From Enterobacter sp. kpr-6 (lineage in GTDB: Bacteria; Pseudomonadota; Gammaproteobacteria; Enterobacterales; Enterobacteriaceae), in contig NZ_FOYH01000005.1 in NCBI RefSeq assembly GCF_900116015.1, positions 186,001-250,000 on the forward strand: 64,000 nt of DNA, read 5' to 3'. Made by a program: the position numbers and the translations under genes. Below are positions 1-10,821 of this stretch, piece by piece. Numbering within the stretch: position 1 is the stretch's first letter; every line of letters begins with the position of its first letter. Under the pieces are notes generated by a model. The model saw nothing but the letters and a program-made list of their open reading frames with translations. It was not told the origin of the DNA and made no database searches.

Positions 1-684
1 ACAGAAGCGCAGGACTGGGCCAGCATGCTGGCGCGTATGTACCTGCGTTGGGCCGAAGCGCGCGGCTTCAAAACCGAAATTATCGAAGAATCTGAAGGTG
101 AAGTCGCCGGTCTGAAATCCATCACGATCAAGATCATCGGCGATTACGCTTACGGCTGGCTGCGTACTGAAACCGGCGTGCATCGCCTGGTGCGTAAGAG
201 CCCGTTTGACTCCGGCGGCCGCCGTCACACCTCATTCAGTTCGGCGTTTGTCTACCCGGAAGTTGAAGACGATATCGATATCGAAATCAACCCGGCGGAT
301 CTGCGCATCGACGTTTACCGCGCTTCCGGTGCGGGCGGTCAGCACGTTAACCGTACGGAATCGGCGGTGCGTATTACCCACCTTCCGACCAACACCGTTA
401 CGCAGTGCCAGAACGACCGTTCCCAGCACAAAAACAAAGACCAGGCCATGAAGCAGATGAAAGCGAAGCTTTATGAACTGGAAATGCAGAAAAAGAACGC
501 TGAGAAGCAGGCGATGGAAGACAACAAGTCCGATATCGGCTGGGGTAGCCAGATCCGTTCTTACGTGCTGGACGATTCACGCATCAAAGATCTGCGTACC
601 GGTGTCGAAACCCGTAACACGCAGGCGGTGCTGGACGGCAGCCTGGACCAATTTATTGAAGCAAGTTTGAAAGCGGGGCTATAA
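1..684 (+). CDS. prfB: Peptide chain release factor 2 (RF2), 3' part
   Basis: RF2 releases the finished peptide at UGA and UAA codons on the ribosome. The reading frame is open to the left edge, so only about the last 227 codons are present; the programmed +1 frameshift near codon 26 lies outside the window. The anticodon-like tripeptide SPF is visible ([10 protein letters not shown]), as is the catalytic GGQ loop (SGAGGQHVN). The residue just before the SGAGGQ loop is Ala (YRASGAGGQ), where E. coli K-12 carries Thr246. The stop codon is 9 nt before the lysS start, the prfB-lysS operon arrangement known from E. coli. Identification is secure. Confidence 0.97.
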   Translation, partial: TEAQDWASMLARMYLRWAEARGFKTEIIEESEGEVAGLKSITIKIIGDYAYGWLRTETGVHRLVRKSPFDSGGRRHTSFSSAFVYPEVEDDIDIEINPADLRIDVYRASGAGGQHVNRTESAVRITHLPTNTVTQCQNDRSQHKNKDQAMKQMKAKLYELEMQKKNAEKQAMEDNKSDIGWGSQIRSYVLDDSRIKDLRTGVETRNTQAVLDGSLDQFIEASLKAGL

Positions 685-693
685 GGAATCAAC

Positions 694-2211
694 ATGTCTG
701 AACAACAAGCACAGAGCGCTGACGCGGCAGTCGATCTTAATAACGAACTCAAAGCCCGCCGCGAGAAGCTGGTACAACTGCGTGAGCAGGGTATCGCTTT
801 CCCGAACGATTTCCGTCGTGACCATACGTCCGATCAACTGCACGCCGACTTTGACGCCAAAGAGAACGAAGAGCTGGAAGCGCTGAACATCGAAGTGGCC
901 GTCGCTGGCCGCATGATGACCCGTCGTATCATGGGTAAAGCCTCTTTCGTGACCTTGCAGGACGTGGGCGGCCGTATTCAGTTGTACGTCTCCCGTGACG
1001 ATCTGCCGGAAGGCATCTACAACGAGCAGTTCAAGAAATGGGACCTTGGCGATATCCTCGGCGCGCGCGGCAAGCTGTTCAAGACCAAAACCGGCGAGCT
1101 GTCGATTCACTGCACCGAACTGCGCCTGCTGACCAAAGCCCTGCGCCCGCTGCCGGATAAATTCCATGGCTTGCAGGATCAGGAAGCGCGTTACCGTCAG
1201 CGTTATCTGGATCTGATCTCCAACGACGAGTCCCGCAACACCTTCAAAATTCGTTCCCAGATCATGGCGGGCATCCGTCAGTTCATGGTGGGCCGCGACT
1301 TTATGGAAGTGGAAACCCCGATGATGCAGGTGATCCCAGGCGGCGCGTCTGCACGTCCGTTTGTGACGCATCACAACGCGCTGGATCTGGACATGTACCT
1401 GCGTATCGCGCCGGAACTGTACCTGAAACGTCTGGTGGTGGGTGGCTTCGATCGCGTGTTCGAAATCAACCGCAACTTCCGTAACGAAGGCATCTCCGTT
1501 CGCCATAACCCTGAGTTCACCATGATGGAACTCTATATGGCGTATGCTGATTACAAAGATCTGATCGAACTGACCGAGTCACTGTTCCGCACCCTGGCGC
1601 AGGATATCCTCGGCACCACCGAAGTGCCTTACGGCGACCAGACGTTTGACTTCGGCAAGCCGTTTGAAAAACTGACCATGCGCGAAGCGATCAAGAAATA
1701 CCGCCCGGAAACCAATATGGCGGATCTGGATAACTTCGACAGCGCAAAAGCCATCGCAGAAAGCATCGGCATCAAAGTTGAGAAGAGCTGGGGTCTGGGC
1801 CGTCTCGTGACCGAGATCTTTGAAGAAACGGCGGAAGCGCATCTGATTCAGCCGACTTTCATCACTGAATATCCGGCTGAAGTGTCTCCGCTGGCGCGTC
1901 GTAACGACGAGAACCCGGAAATCACCGATCGCTTTGAATTCTTCATCGGTGGCCGTGAAATCGGTAACGGCTTCTCTGAGCTTAACGATGCAGAAGACCA
2001 GGCACAGCGCTTCCAGGATCAGGTTGACGCGAAAGCGGCTGGCGATGACGAAGCGATGTTCTTCGATGAAGACTATGTGACGGCGCTGGAGCACGGCTTA
2101 CCGCCGACGGCGGGTCTGGGCATTGGTATCGACCGTATGGTTATGCTGTTCACCAACAGCCACACTATCCGCGACGTGATCCTGTTCCCGGCGATGCGTC
2201 CGGTTAAATAA
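694..2211 (+). CDS. lysS: Lysyl-tRNA synthetase, class II
   Basis: Charges tRNA-Lys with lysine in the cytoplasm. At 505 residues it equals the length of E. coli LysS. An N-terminal OB-fold anticodon-binding domain covers about residues 65-150. Class II motif 2 (FRNEG, about residue 262) and motif 3 (GLGIGIDR, about residue 475) are intact. The ATG is preceded by AAGGA with proper spacing and lies 9 nt after prfB, so the two are probably co-transcribed. A strong intrinsic terminator follows. The next gene is ygeR; the type I idi gene that follows lysS in E. coli is absent. Confidence 0.98.
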   Translation: MSEQQAQSADAAVDLNNELKARREKLVQLREQGIAFPNDFRRDHTSDQLHADFDAKENEELEALNIEVAVAGRMMTRRIMGKASFVTLQDVGGRIQLYVSRDDLPEGIYNEQFKKWDLGDILGARGKLFKTKTGELSIHCTELRLLTKALRPLPDKFHGLQDQEARYRQRYLDLISNDESRNTFKIRSQIMAGIRQFMVGRDFMEVETPMMQVIPGGASARPFVTHHNALDLDMYLRIAPELYLKRLVVGGFDRVFEINRNFRNEGISVRHNPEFTMMELYMAYADYKDLIELTESLFRTLAQDILGTTEVPYGDQTFDFGKPFEKLTMREAIKKYRPETNMADLDNFDSAKAIAESIGIKVEKSWGLGRLVTEIFEETAEAHLIQPTFITEYPAEVSPLARRNDENPEITDRFEFFIGGREIGNGFSELNDAEDQAQRFQDQVDAKAAGDDEAMFFDEDYVTALEHGLPPTAGLGIGIDRMVMLFTNSHTIRDVILFPAMRPVK

Positions 2212-2224
2212 TTCTGCTGATTAG

Positions 2225-2262
2225 CAAAAAAGCCCTGACGTTTGCGCGTCGGGGCTTTTTTA
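2225..2262 (+). terminator. Intrinsic terminator of prfB-lysS
   Basis: GC-rich hairpin AGCCCTGACG / CGTCGGGGCT (one G-T pair), preceded by an A-run and followed by seven T, 14 nt after the lysS stop. Confidence 0.93.
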
Positions 2263-2370
2263 TGGCTTCGTTGCGGGGATGCGTAAGGCTTAATATGGCT
2301 AATGCATTTTGCATCGCGGCCATGGCTGCTATGATAGATAGCCATGTTTATCCCCCTCCGAGGACCCATT

Positions 2371-3087
2371 TTGATAGCAGGATGCCTGATGAGAAACCCG
2401 TGTCGAATTCTACTCTGCCTGGCGTTTAGCCTGATGCTGGCGGCGTGTTCGTCGAAAAACGCATCGGACGGCGGAACGTACACCGTCAAACGTGGTGATA
2501 CGCTGTCTAAAATTTCGCGCATGACCGGCACCAGCGTGAGAGAGCTGGCGCGGCTCAATAACATTTCTCCGCCTTATACAATTGAAATCGGTCAGCGCCT
2601 GAAGGTGAATGGTTCGGGTAAATCCAGCTCGTCTGGCAGCAAATCGTCGGGCAGAGCGGTTGCGGTTGTGCCGCCAGCCTCCTGGCCACCTGTGGGGCAG
2701 CGCTGCTGGCGATGGCCGACCAGCGGAACCATCGTTCTGCCATACTCCAGCGCCGATGGCGGTAACAAAGGGCTGGATATCGCCGGATCGCGCGGACAGC
2801 CGGTTTACGCAGCCGGTGCCGGGAAGGTGGTGTACGTGGGAAATCAGCTGCGCGGCTATGGCAATCTCATCATGATCAAGCACAGCGAAGATTACATCAC
2901 CGCTTACGCGCACAACGATACGCTGCTGGTGAACAACGGGCAGAGCGTCAAAATTGGTCAGAAAATCGCGACGATGGGCAGCACCGATGCCGATTCGGTA
3001 AAACTGCATTTCCAGCTGCGCTACAAAGCCACGGCCATCGATCCGGCGCGCTACTTGCCGCCGCAGGGCAGTCCGCCGAAGTGCTGA
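2371..3087 (+). CDS. ygeR: LysM/LytM lipoprotein, amidase activator YgeR (ActS)
   Basis: Outer-membrane lipoprotein; in E. coli YgeR/ActS activates peptidoglycan amidases, mainly AmiC. A hydrophobic signal ends in lipobox LAAC. A LysM domain follows (YTVKRGDTL...IEIGQRLKV), then a Ser/Lys linker and a C-terminal LytM domain. The LytM zinc site is degenerate: NKGLD replaces HxGxD, YAHN replaces HLxH and KLHFQ replaces HxHxE, so it should not cut peptidoglycan itself. I chose the TTG at 2371: a GAGGA ribosome site sits 7 nt upstream and the lipobox Cys becomes residue 26, as I recall for E. coli YgeR. ATG 2389 is the alternative start; an in-frame ATG at 2344 is less likely. Confidence 0.9.
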   Translation: MIAGCLMRNPCRILLCLAFSLMLAACSSKNASDGGTYTVKRGDTLSKISRMTGTSVRELARLNNISPPYTIEIGQRLKVNGSGKSSSSGSKSSGRAVAVVPPASWPPVGQRCWRWPTSGTIVLPYSSADGGNKGLDIAGSRGQPVYAAGAGKVVYVGNQLRGYGNLIMIKHSEDYITAYAHNDTLLVNNGQSVKIGQKIATMGSTDADSVKLHFQLRYKATAIDPARYLPPQGSPPKC

Positions 3088-3132
3088 TGCGGCTAAGCGT
3101 TTAATTTATCGTCAGTTAACGCAAAAGCTGAC

Positions 3133-3160
3133 TTGCCAGACGGTGCGTAAGGTTTATAAT
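3133..3160 (+). promoter_or_regulatory. Sigma70 promoter of tRNA-Gly (glyU)
   Basis: TTGCCA (3133-3138), 16-nt spacer, perfect TATAAT (3155-3160), followed by a GC-rich discriminator GCCCTACGC. Such discriminators are typical of stringently controlled stable-RNA promoters. The predicted start is about 10 nt before the mature tRNA. Confidence 0.8.
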
Positions 3161-3177
3161 GCCCTACGCACCTCAAA

Positions 3178-3251
3178 GCGGGCGTAGTTCAATGGTAGAA
3201 CGAGAGCTTCCCAAGCTCTATACGAGGGTTCGATTCCCTTCGCCCGCTCCA
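3178..3251 (+). tRNA. glyU: tRNA-Gly (anticodon CCC)
   Basis: A 74-nt cloverleaf with acceptor arm GCGGGCG/CGCCCGC, TTCGATT T-loop, anticodon CCC in the loop CTTCCCAAG, and an encoded CCA end. It reads GGG codons. It matches E. coli glyU as I remember it, in the same place after ygeR. It marks the left edge of the accessory block; I saw no second copy of its 3' end in the window. Confidence 0.98.
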
Positions 3252-3375
3252 AAATCTTCCTGATTATCGCTTTATTTCCCCTTGTTCCCTGTAGCGCCCC
3301 AACATTAACCCTGTCGTCACCCGGTTTTCGCCCGGTCAACTGCTACGCTTACAGAAGTTGATTCCCGGAGGACGC

Positions 3376-4341
3376 ATGAAATTAGGTTTCGCCTGTAAGT
3401 TTCTGGACGCAAAAGCGGTTCAGCCTTTTCCCTTTAAAGCCACCACCCGCACCCGATTTCTGAGCCTCGATAACGACGAACGAATTAAGCTCATCCACGC
3501 GCTTTCCGTCACCAACCTGACCCATCTGCACCTCATGTTTGAGCAGCTTGCAACGCTGCCGCCTGCGCTGCGGATGATGCGTATCGGCAGCGATCTGCTC
3601 CCGCTCTACACCGTGCCGGAAGCCACCGTTCTCTATAACGACTTTTTACCGGAACTCTACCCGCTGTTCACCCGGTGCGGCGACTTTGCCAGAGCGCACG
3701 ACATCCGGCTGTCGTTCCATCCCGGGCAGTATTCGGTGCTGGCCTCCGATAACGTGCTGGTGGTCGAAAGAGCCCTGGAGGATGTGGAATACCACGCCCT
3801 GTGCGCGCGGCTGATGGGCTACGGGCAAACCTTCCAGGATTTTAAAATCAATATCCACATGAACGGCAAAGCGGGATTCCCCGGCTTTCAGCATGCCTTC
3901 GGGCGGCTCAGCCCGGAAGCCCGCCTGATGCTGACGGTCGAGAATGACGAGATCTCCTGCTCGCTGGACGACGTCTTACAGGCAGCCGATCTCTGCCCGG
4001 TAGTGGTCGATATTCATCACCACTGGGTGAAAGAAAATGAATTTATTCAGCCCGACGATCCGCGTATCGCGCGGGTAAAAGCGTCATGGCGGGGCGTCAG
4101 GCCGGTGATGCACTACTCCATCTCTCAGGAAGGGCTGATCCCGGAAACGGGCTTCCCCGACCAGCCCGCGCTCGACGTGAAGAAAACCAAACTCAGGGCG
4201 CACTCCGATTTTTACTTCAACCCGACGCTGAACGACTGGGCGCTCTCTTTCAGCGATTTCGACATCATGTGCGAGGTGAAAATGAAAAATCTCGCCCGCG
4301 ACAGGCTGTATGACTACGCGAAGTCGCAGCGGCGGATATGA
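3376..4341 (+). CDS. uvsE: UV-damage endonuclease, UvsE/UVDE family
   Basis: Predicted to nick DNA 5' of UV photoproducts in a repair route independent of UvrABC. It has 321 residues, the usual size of bacterial UvsE. Visible family motifs are the N-terminal LGFACKFL, RLSFHPGQY, VENDEISCSLDD and DIHHHW, whose His, Glu and Asp residues suit the TIM-barrel metal site. The ATG at 3376 has a perfect GGAGG ribosome site at 3367-3371; an upstream in-frame TTG (3358) lacks one. It is a single gene between the tRNA and a convergent LysR gene. Family assignment is confident; the lesions recognised are inferred. Confidence 0.88.
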   Translation: MKLGFACKFLDAKAVQPFPFKATTRTRFLSLDNDERIKLIHALSVTNLTHLHLMFEQLATLPPALRMMRIGSDLLPLYTVPEATVLYNDFLPELYPLFTRCGDFARAHDIRLSFHPGQYSVLASDNVLVVERALEDVEYHALCARLMGYGQTFQDFKINIHMNGKAGFPGFQHAFGRLSPEARLMLTVENDEISCSLDDVLQAADLCPVVVDIHHHWVKENEFIQPDDPRIARVKASWRGVRPVMHYSISQEGLIPETGFPDQPALDVKKTKLRAHSDFYFNPTLNDWALSFSDFDIMCEVKMKNLARDRLYDYAKSQRRI

Positions 4342-4344
4342 TTT

Positions 4345-5259
4345 TCACTGCCAGCCCCCGCTGACCCGTGGCGGGAAGCTCTCCGCCAGCCAGTCGATAA
4401 ATACCCGCAGGCGATGGGTGACGTGGCGGTTTTGCGGATAGACCACATGGAACAGATAGGGCGCAGGCCGCCATTCGCGCAGGATCTCCACAAGCTGGCC
4501 CGCGTTGAGCGCCGCCTCCGCCGAATAGCTGAAGGTCTGAATAATCCCCAGTCCCGCCAGCCCGGCGGCGAGATGGCCGTTGCTCTCATTCACCCCGATG
4601 CGGTGATCGACTTTAATTTCAGTTTTTTCACCGTCGCGGGCAAAGCGAAAGGGAAACGCGCGGCCCGTCTGCGGCGACAGGTAGCTCACCAGCCGGTGAC
4701 CGTTTTTTAGCTCGTCCGGGTAGGCGGGAGTGCCGAAGGTTTTCAGGTAGTCCGGCGTCGCGCAGGTCAGCAGCGTCGCGGTGCCAATGGCGCGGGCGAT
4801 AAGCGTGGAGTTGTCCAGCGGGCCGCCGCGTATCACGCAGTCTACGTTATCGCTGATCAGATCCACGGTGCGATCGGAGACGCCCAAATCAATGCGAATA
4901 TCCGGGTAACGCGCGACGAAGTCGGGCAGGGCGGGGATCAAGAGATCGCGGGCGCTGGAGCCGCCAACATCAATGCGCAACAGGCCGCGCGGCTTGCCCT
5001 GCACGGCGCTAAAGCAGGTGTCGATCTCTTCCAGATCGCGCAGCAGCCGGGCTGTTTTCTCGTAATATTCCCGGCCTTCCGGCGTCACCGTAACCCGTCG
5101 GGTGGTGCGCTGCAACAATCGCACGCCGAGGTGCGCTTCCAGTTCCCGCACCAGCTTGCTCAGCGTGGCGTTGGGCATCTCCAGTGAATCCGCCGCACGG
5201 GTAAAATTGCCCGTCTCCACCACCCTGCCAAACGCCCGTATCGCCACCAGTTGATCCAT
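4345..5259 (-). CDS. LysR-family transcriptional regulator
   Basis: A LysR-type protein of 304 residues from ATG 5259 (an extension to ATG 5289 adds ten residues without a better ribosome site). The N-terminal winged helix-turn-helix is clear (AFGRVVETGNFTRAADSL, then PNATLSKLVRELE); the rest is a LysR substrate-binding domain (LLRIDVGGS, HRLVSYLSP). It belongs to the large subgroup that usually lies divergent to an oxidoreductase gene. Here the short-chain dehydrogenase gene starts 147 nt away on the other strand, so it likely controls that gene and itself from the shared interval. The effector is unknown. Its stop lies 3 nt from the convergent uvsE stop. Confidence 0.88.
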   Translation of the reverse strand: MDQLVAIRAFGRVVETGNFTRAADSLEMPNATLSKLVRELEAHLGVRLLQRTTRRVTVTPEGREYYEKTARLLRDLEEIDTCFSAVQGKPRGLLRIDVGGSSARDLLIPALPDFVARYPDIRIDLGVSDRTVDLISDNVDCVIRGGPLDNSTLIARAIGTATLLTCATPDYLKTFGTPAYPDELKNGHRLVSYLSPQTGRAFPFRFARDGEKTEIKVDHRIGVNESNGHLAAGLAGLGIIQTFSYSAEAALNAGQLVEILREWRPAPYLFHVVYPQNRHVTHRLRVFIDWLAESFPPRVSGGWQ

Positions 5260-5406
5260 CGTTTTTACCCGCTGATTGTGCACTGTCATGAATAGTCATT
5301 TTCATTTTGCACTATTTTTCAATAAAAGGCGCGGCGCTAGAGTAGCGGCATGCCTGAGACGACAGCGTATTCAGGCCCACCTAAACACGGAATATGAGGA
5401 GTCACA

Positions 5407-6156
5407 ATGAGCGAATCACTGAAAGGTAAAATCGCGCTGGTCACCGGCGGCACCACGGGCATTGGTCTGGCTACAGCGAAAGTGCTGGCGCAGCAGGGCG
5501 CACGTGTCTTTATCACCGGTCGCCGCCAGGCGGAACTGGATGCGGCAGTTAATGAAGTGGGCCACGCTGCCACCGGGATCCGCGCGGACGCCTCGGTACA
5601 GGCCGATCTTGATGCGGTGTATGCGCAGATCGCCAAAAGCGCCGGACGACTGGACATTCTCTTCGCCAACGCCGGGGGCGGCGACATGCTGCCGTTAGGG
5701 GCGATCACCGAGGAGCATTTCGACCGCATCTTTGGCACCAACGTGCGCGGCGTGCTCTTTACCGTACAGAAAGCGCTGCCGCTGCTGGTTGATGGGGCGT
5801 CCATCGTGCTGACCGGTTCTACCGTATCCATTAAAGGCACCGCCAGTTTTAGCGTCTACAGCGCCAGCAAAGCCGCGGTGCGTAACTTTGCCCGTTCATG
5901 GGCGCTGGATTTAAAAGATCGCGGTATTCGCGTCAACGTGGTCAGCCCGGGCCCGGTACGCACGCCAGGTTTAGGCGGGCTGGTGCCGGATGAGCACCGT
6001 CAGGGACTGTTCGATGCGCTGGCCGCGCAGGTGCCAATGGGTCGCCTGGGTGAACCGGAAGAAGTGGGCAAAGCGGTGGCGTTTCTCGCCTCAGACGCTG
6101 CGAGCTTTATAAACGGCGTGGAATTGTTTGTGGATGGCGGGATGGCGCAGATCTAA
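5407..6156 (+). CDS. Short-chain dehydrogenase/reductase (SDR)
   Basis: A classical SDR of 249 residues: nucleotide-binding TGGTTGIG at the N terminus, NAG motif (FANAGGG), and catalytic Tyr/Lys in YSASK (Y151, K155). The residue after the second beta strand is Arg (TGRR), which favours NADP(H). The C-terminal [13 protein letters not shown] is typical of glucose/ribitol-type SDRs. The substrate cannot be read from sequence. The ATG has a GAGG ribosome site. It lies divergent to a LysR gene that probably regulates it and ends at a hairpin shared with katN. Confidence 0.9.
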   Translation: MSESLKGKIALVTGGTTGIGLATAKVLAQQGARVFITGRRQAELDAAVNEVGHAATGIRADASVQADLDAVYAQIAKSAGRLDILFANAGGGDMLPLGAITEEHFDRIFGTNVRGVLFTVQKALPLLVDGASIVLTGSTVSIKGTASFSVYSASKAAVRNFARSWALDLKDRGIRVNVVSPGPVRTPGLGGLVPDEHRQGLFDALAAQVPMGRLGEPEEVGKAVAFLASDAASFINGVELFVDGGMAQI

Positions 6157-6161
6157 ATAAG

Positions 6162-6185
6162 AAGGGCGACCCGAGAGTCGCCCTT
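6162..6185. terminator. Hairpin between SDR gene and katN
   Basis: A perfect 9-bp stem AAGGGCGAC/GTCGCCCTT with a 6-nt loop between two convergent genes. Only a loose T-rich tract follows on the plus strand, so termination may be partial. Confidence 0.65.
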
Positions 6186-6189
6186 ACGT

Positions 6190-7098
6190 TTATTTATTTT
6201 TCGGCGGTTTGTTATCCGCGGCGGTGTTCTCAATCGGCGGCACCGCGCCAATATCCGTACCGGTCACCGGATTCACCGATGGATCGGAGGCTGTACGCAG
6301 GACGAGATTTTTCAGATTCGCTGCCTGATCCGGTGGCAGTTGCACGCTCGCCGTGCCATCACCGCCATCGACTGCCGGTTTCGGATCGGCCACGAAGGTG
6401 AAGTTCTCATCAGAGTTCCAGCTCCCCCGCACGTCTCCGCCCTCTGACATGTTGTAATAGACGGTGGAGTATTTCTCGATCGGCGGCAGTTTGCCTGGCG
6501 GGAAGTTATTCTGAATCGAATACAGCGCCTTCTCAAACGAGATCTGGTGCGCCACTTCACGCGTCATCAAAAAGCCCAGCGCATCTTTCACGCCCGGATC
6601 GTCAGTCATATTGATCAGGCGCTCATAGAGAATTTTAGCGCGCGCTTCGGCGGCAATATTCGAGCGCAGATCGGCGGTCACTTCACCGATGGTATCAATA
6701 TAGGCTGCAGTCCACGGTACGCCTGCTGAGTTTGTCAGCGGCGGACCCCCACCGTAAAGCAGGGAGGTCAGGTGGCTGTCATTACCGTTACCGGTAATGG
6801 TGCGGTACAGCTCGCCCTCTTTTTCGGTGCCTTCTGCCAGGTCGCCTTTCGCGCCTTTATTGAGCATCCCCACCAGGGAGCCAATAATTTCCAGATGGCT
6901 TAACTCCTCGGTGGCGATGTCCATCAGCATATCTTTACGCCCCGGATCATCATCGCCCAGGCCCTGGGTAAAGTAGCGGCACGCAGCCGCCAGCTCGCCC
7001 TGTGGGCCACCGAACTGTTCCAGTAACAGGTTAGCCAAGCCCGGATTCGGGCCGGCTACACGTACTGTGTATTGCAGTTGTTTAACATGTCTGAACAT
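6190..7098 (-). CDS. katN: Manganese catalase KatN
   Basis: Non-haem dimanganese catalase that dismutates hydrogen peroxide. It has 302 residues. Metal-ligand motifs of the family are visible: ATEELSHLE (Glu and His), AAEARAKILYE (Glu) and TREVAHQISFEKAL (Glu and His). A low-complexity tail rich in Pro, Asp and Lys closes the protein. The start has an AGGAG ribosome site. It is the last gene of yciF-yciE-katN, an order also known in Salmonella where the operon depends on RpoS; yciG is not found here. A haem catalase-peroxidase, katG, lies just upstream, so two unrelated peroxide-removing enzymes sit together. Confidence 0.94.
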   Translation of the reverse strand: MFRHVKQLQYTVRVAGPNPGLANLLLEQFGGPQGELAAACRYFTQGLGDDDPGRKDMLMDIATEELSHLEIIGSLVGMLNKGAKGDLAEGTEKEGELYRTITGNGNDSHLTSLLYGGGPPLTNSAGVPWTAAYIDTIGEVTADLRSNIAAEARAKILYERLINMTDDPGVKDALGFLMTREVAHQISFEKALYSIQNNFPPGKLPPIEKYSTVYYNMSEGGDVRGSWNSDENFTFVADPKPAVDGGDGTASVQLPPDQAANLKNLVLRTASDPSVNPVTGTDIGAVPPIENTAADNKPPKNK

Positions 7099-7136
7099 TG
7101 CTCACTCCTGAAGCCAGGGAAATTAAAGCGTTACTG

Positions 7137-7649
7137 TTATTTTTTTGCTTCTACGCCCGGTTCTGCGGAGCGAACCAGGAACTGCTCAGTAACGTCCGGC
7201 AGGTGGGTATATAGCCATTCAGCCATTGCCACTTCCTGATCGCGGATGGTGGTGAACACGCGGACACCTTCGGTATCGCCTACCAGTTCAGCGGCAGCGA
7301 TAAGGGAGGTGTAACTGGCGATCTCCATATTTTCAAAGACATAACCACTGATTGCGCCTTTGACGACTTCATCTTCTGCCAGCATTCCGCCCATGGCCTG
7401 GCCCATCGCGGCCATCTTGCCCATTGCGTCTTTGAGCACAGAACGGGACGTATCATGACGGTCGATAACCGACTGGATCATGTCCTGTTGCTGGCGGGTT
7501 TCCACAATGTGTTGCTCAATGCGGGCTTTTAAATCCGGGTAGTGCTCCAGACGGCCTGCCATTTTTTCCAGCATGCTTTCTGCCTGTTTTTCCATGGCGA
7601 AGGCATCGCGTACCCAGTCAAGATAATGTTCCTGATAATTCGTACTCAT
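7137..7649 (-). CDS. yciE: Ferritin-like stress protein YciE
   Basis: DUF892 ferritin-like four-helix protein of 170 residues. Helices carry spaced Glu and His residues (VRDAFAMEKQAE, ARIEQHIVETRQQQD, ENMEIASYTSLIAAAE, TIRDQEVAMAEWL) that would form a di-iron or di-metal site. ATG 7649 has a GTGAGG ribosome site; the GTG 12 nt upstream does not. Middle gene of the yciF-yciE-katN operon, 38 nt before katN. Its biochemical role is not established; family and context suggest general stress or metal/peroxide handling. Confidence 0.92.
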   Translation of the reverse strand: MSTNYQEHYLDWVRDAFAMEKQAESMLEKMAGRLEHYPDLKARIEQHIVETRQQQDMIQSVIDRHDTSRSVLKDAMGKMAAMGQAMGGMLAEDEVVKGAISGYVFENMEIASYTSLIAAAELVGDTEGVRVFTTIRDQEVAMAEWLYTHLPDVTEQFLVRSAEPGVEAKK

Positions 7650-7737
7650 GTTGTACCTCACCTGTATCTTTTGTCTGACCGTTAGCCGGTCATGAGAGTG
7701 CGGCGGCGTAAGAACACCGCCGATCTACAAATAAAAA

Positions 7738-8214
7738 TTAAGATTGTTGCTCAGCGATCACCGTGAGTTTCTCGTCGGTGGCTTTCTCTTCTTTCAGTGT
7801 TTCGGCCAGCAGTCGGGCAGCGTCTTTGTAGCCGAGCTTAACGGCCATCGCGTAAAGCGTGCCGTAGGTGGCGATTTCATAGTGCTCAACTTTCTGTGCT
7901 GCACCAATCAGCCCCGCATCACGAACCGGGCCTGCTTCTACTGAATCGATAATTTCCTGCGCTTCTTCTACCAGGCCTTCAAGCGCGTGGCATTTCATAC
8001 GTTTGATGCGCACGCCGTCGGTGCTTTCGACCAGCTGGTCAAGGCGTTCAATTTGCCCCTGGGTTTCTTCCAGATGCTGTTTAAACGCAGCGACAAGTTT
8101 TTCATTGGTCGCGGCACGGGCCATTTTCGGGAGGGCTTTAGTAATCTGTTTTTCTGCACTGTAAACATCAGATAAGTCATGAATAAATAAATCTTCAAGT
8201 GTCTTGATGGTCAT
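7738..8214 (-). CDS. yciF: Ferritin-like stress protein YciF
   Basis: DUF892 ferritin-like protein of 158 residues and first gene of yciF-yciE-katN. Metal-ligand-like residues appear as DVYSAEKQI, FKQHLEETQGQIERL, AQKVEHYEIATYG and LKEEKATDEKL. The family folds as a dimeric four-helix bundle with a di-iron site. I chose ATG 8214 because GGAG lies 6 nt upstream; ATG 8226 has no ribosome site. A sigma-S-like -10 element lies about 60 nt upstream. In vivo role unresolved. Confidence 0.92.
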   Translation of the reverse strand: MTIKTLEDLFIHDLSDVYSAEKQITKALPKMARAATNEKLVAAFKQHLEETQGQIERLDQLVESTDGVRIKRMKCHALEGLVEEAQEIIDSVEAGPVRDAGLIGAAQKVEHYEIATYGTLYAMAVKLGYKDAARLLAETLKEEKATDEKLTVIAEQQS

Positions 8215-8272
8215 TTTTTTCTCCATTAAATAACAGTTGAAAAAGAGAGTACATCGCCGTTTCGTCGAGTAC

Positions 8273-8281
8273 TAAGCATAG
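8273..8281 (-). promoter_or_regulatory. Sigma-S-like -10 element of yciF-yciE-katN
   Basis: Read on the minus strand it is CTATGCTTA, one base from the CTATACTTA core preferred by RpoS, within TCTACTATGCTTAGT. It would give a leader of about 50 nt before yciF. RpoS control of this operon is known from E. coli and Salmonella; the site itself is my inference. Confidence 0.5.
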
Positions 8282-8566
8282 TAGAAATTTATCTTTAGGC
8301 AGGCGAGCCCGCTAATTTATCGCGGATTGAGATTCTTCCTGGTAAGAGTGAAGGCAGAGGTGACGGGCGCTACAGGCGGGGCGTGCATAATATATTATGT
8401 AAACATTTATTCATGCAAAAGTCGTAGAAATAGACTATGAACATATCTGGATATATTTGAAGGTGACGTCTTTAATCTGCGTGAAACATTATTTCACGTG
8501 GCAGGATGCTTTTATTTATCAATGAAGAAAGCGCGGTCGGATAATAAAGGAATGCGAGGGGATGGG
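8282..8566. other. Gap upstream of yciF without a gene
   Basis: AT-rich interval between the yciF promoter and the katG terminator. I see no credible coding region, and in particular no Gly/Lys-rich YciG-like ORF, which precedes yciF in E. coli. Nothing else recognisable. Confidence 0.6.
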
Positions 8567-8599
8567 AAAACGACCCGGCAGGAAAATTCCCTGCCGGGT
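8567..8599 (-). terminator. Intrinsic terminator of katG
   Basis: A perfect 10-bp stem ACCCGGCAGG/CCTGCCGGGT with a 7-nt loop, followed on the minus strand by CGTTTT, just after the katG stop. Confidence 0.85.
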
Positions 8600-8606
8600 A
8601 AAGGCA

Positions 8607-10799
<2,193 letters not shown>

Positions 10800-10821
10800 T
10801 TATTTTTATCACTGCCGCTAC

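Noticed and set aside
3227..3251. tRNA-Gly 3' end as an island attachment site
   Set aside because: No repeat of the tRNA 3' end and no integrase gene were seen in the window.
8227..8566. yciG gene upstream of yciF
   Set aside because: No short ORF with the repetitive Gly/Lys-rich YciG pattern on either strand.
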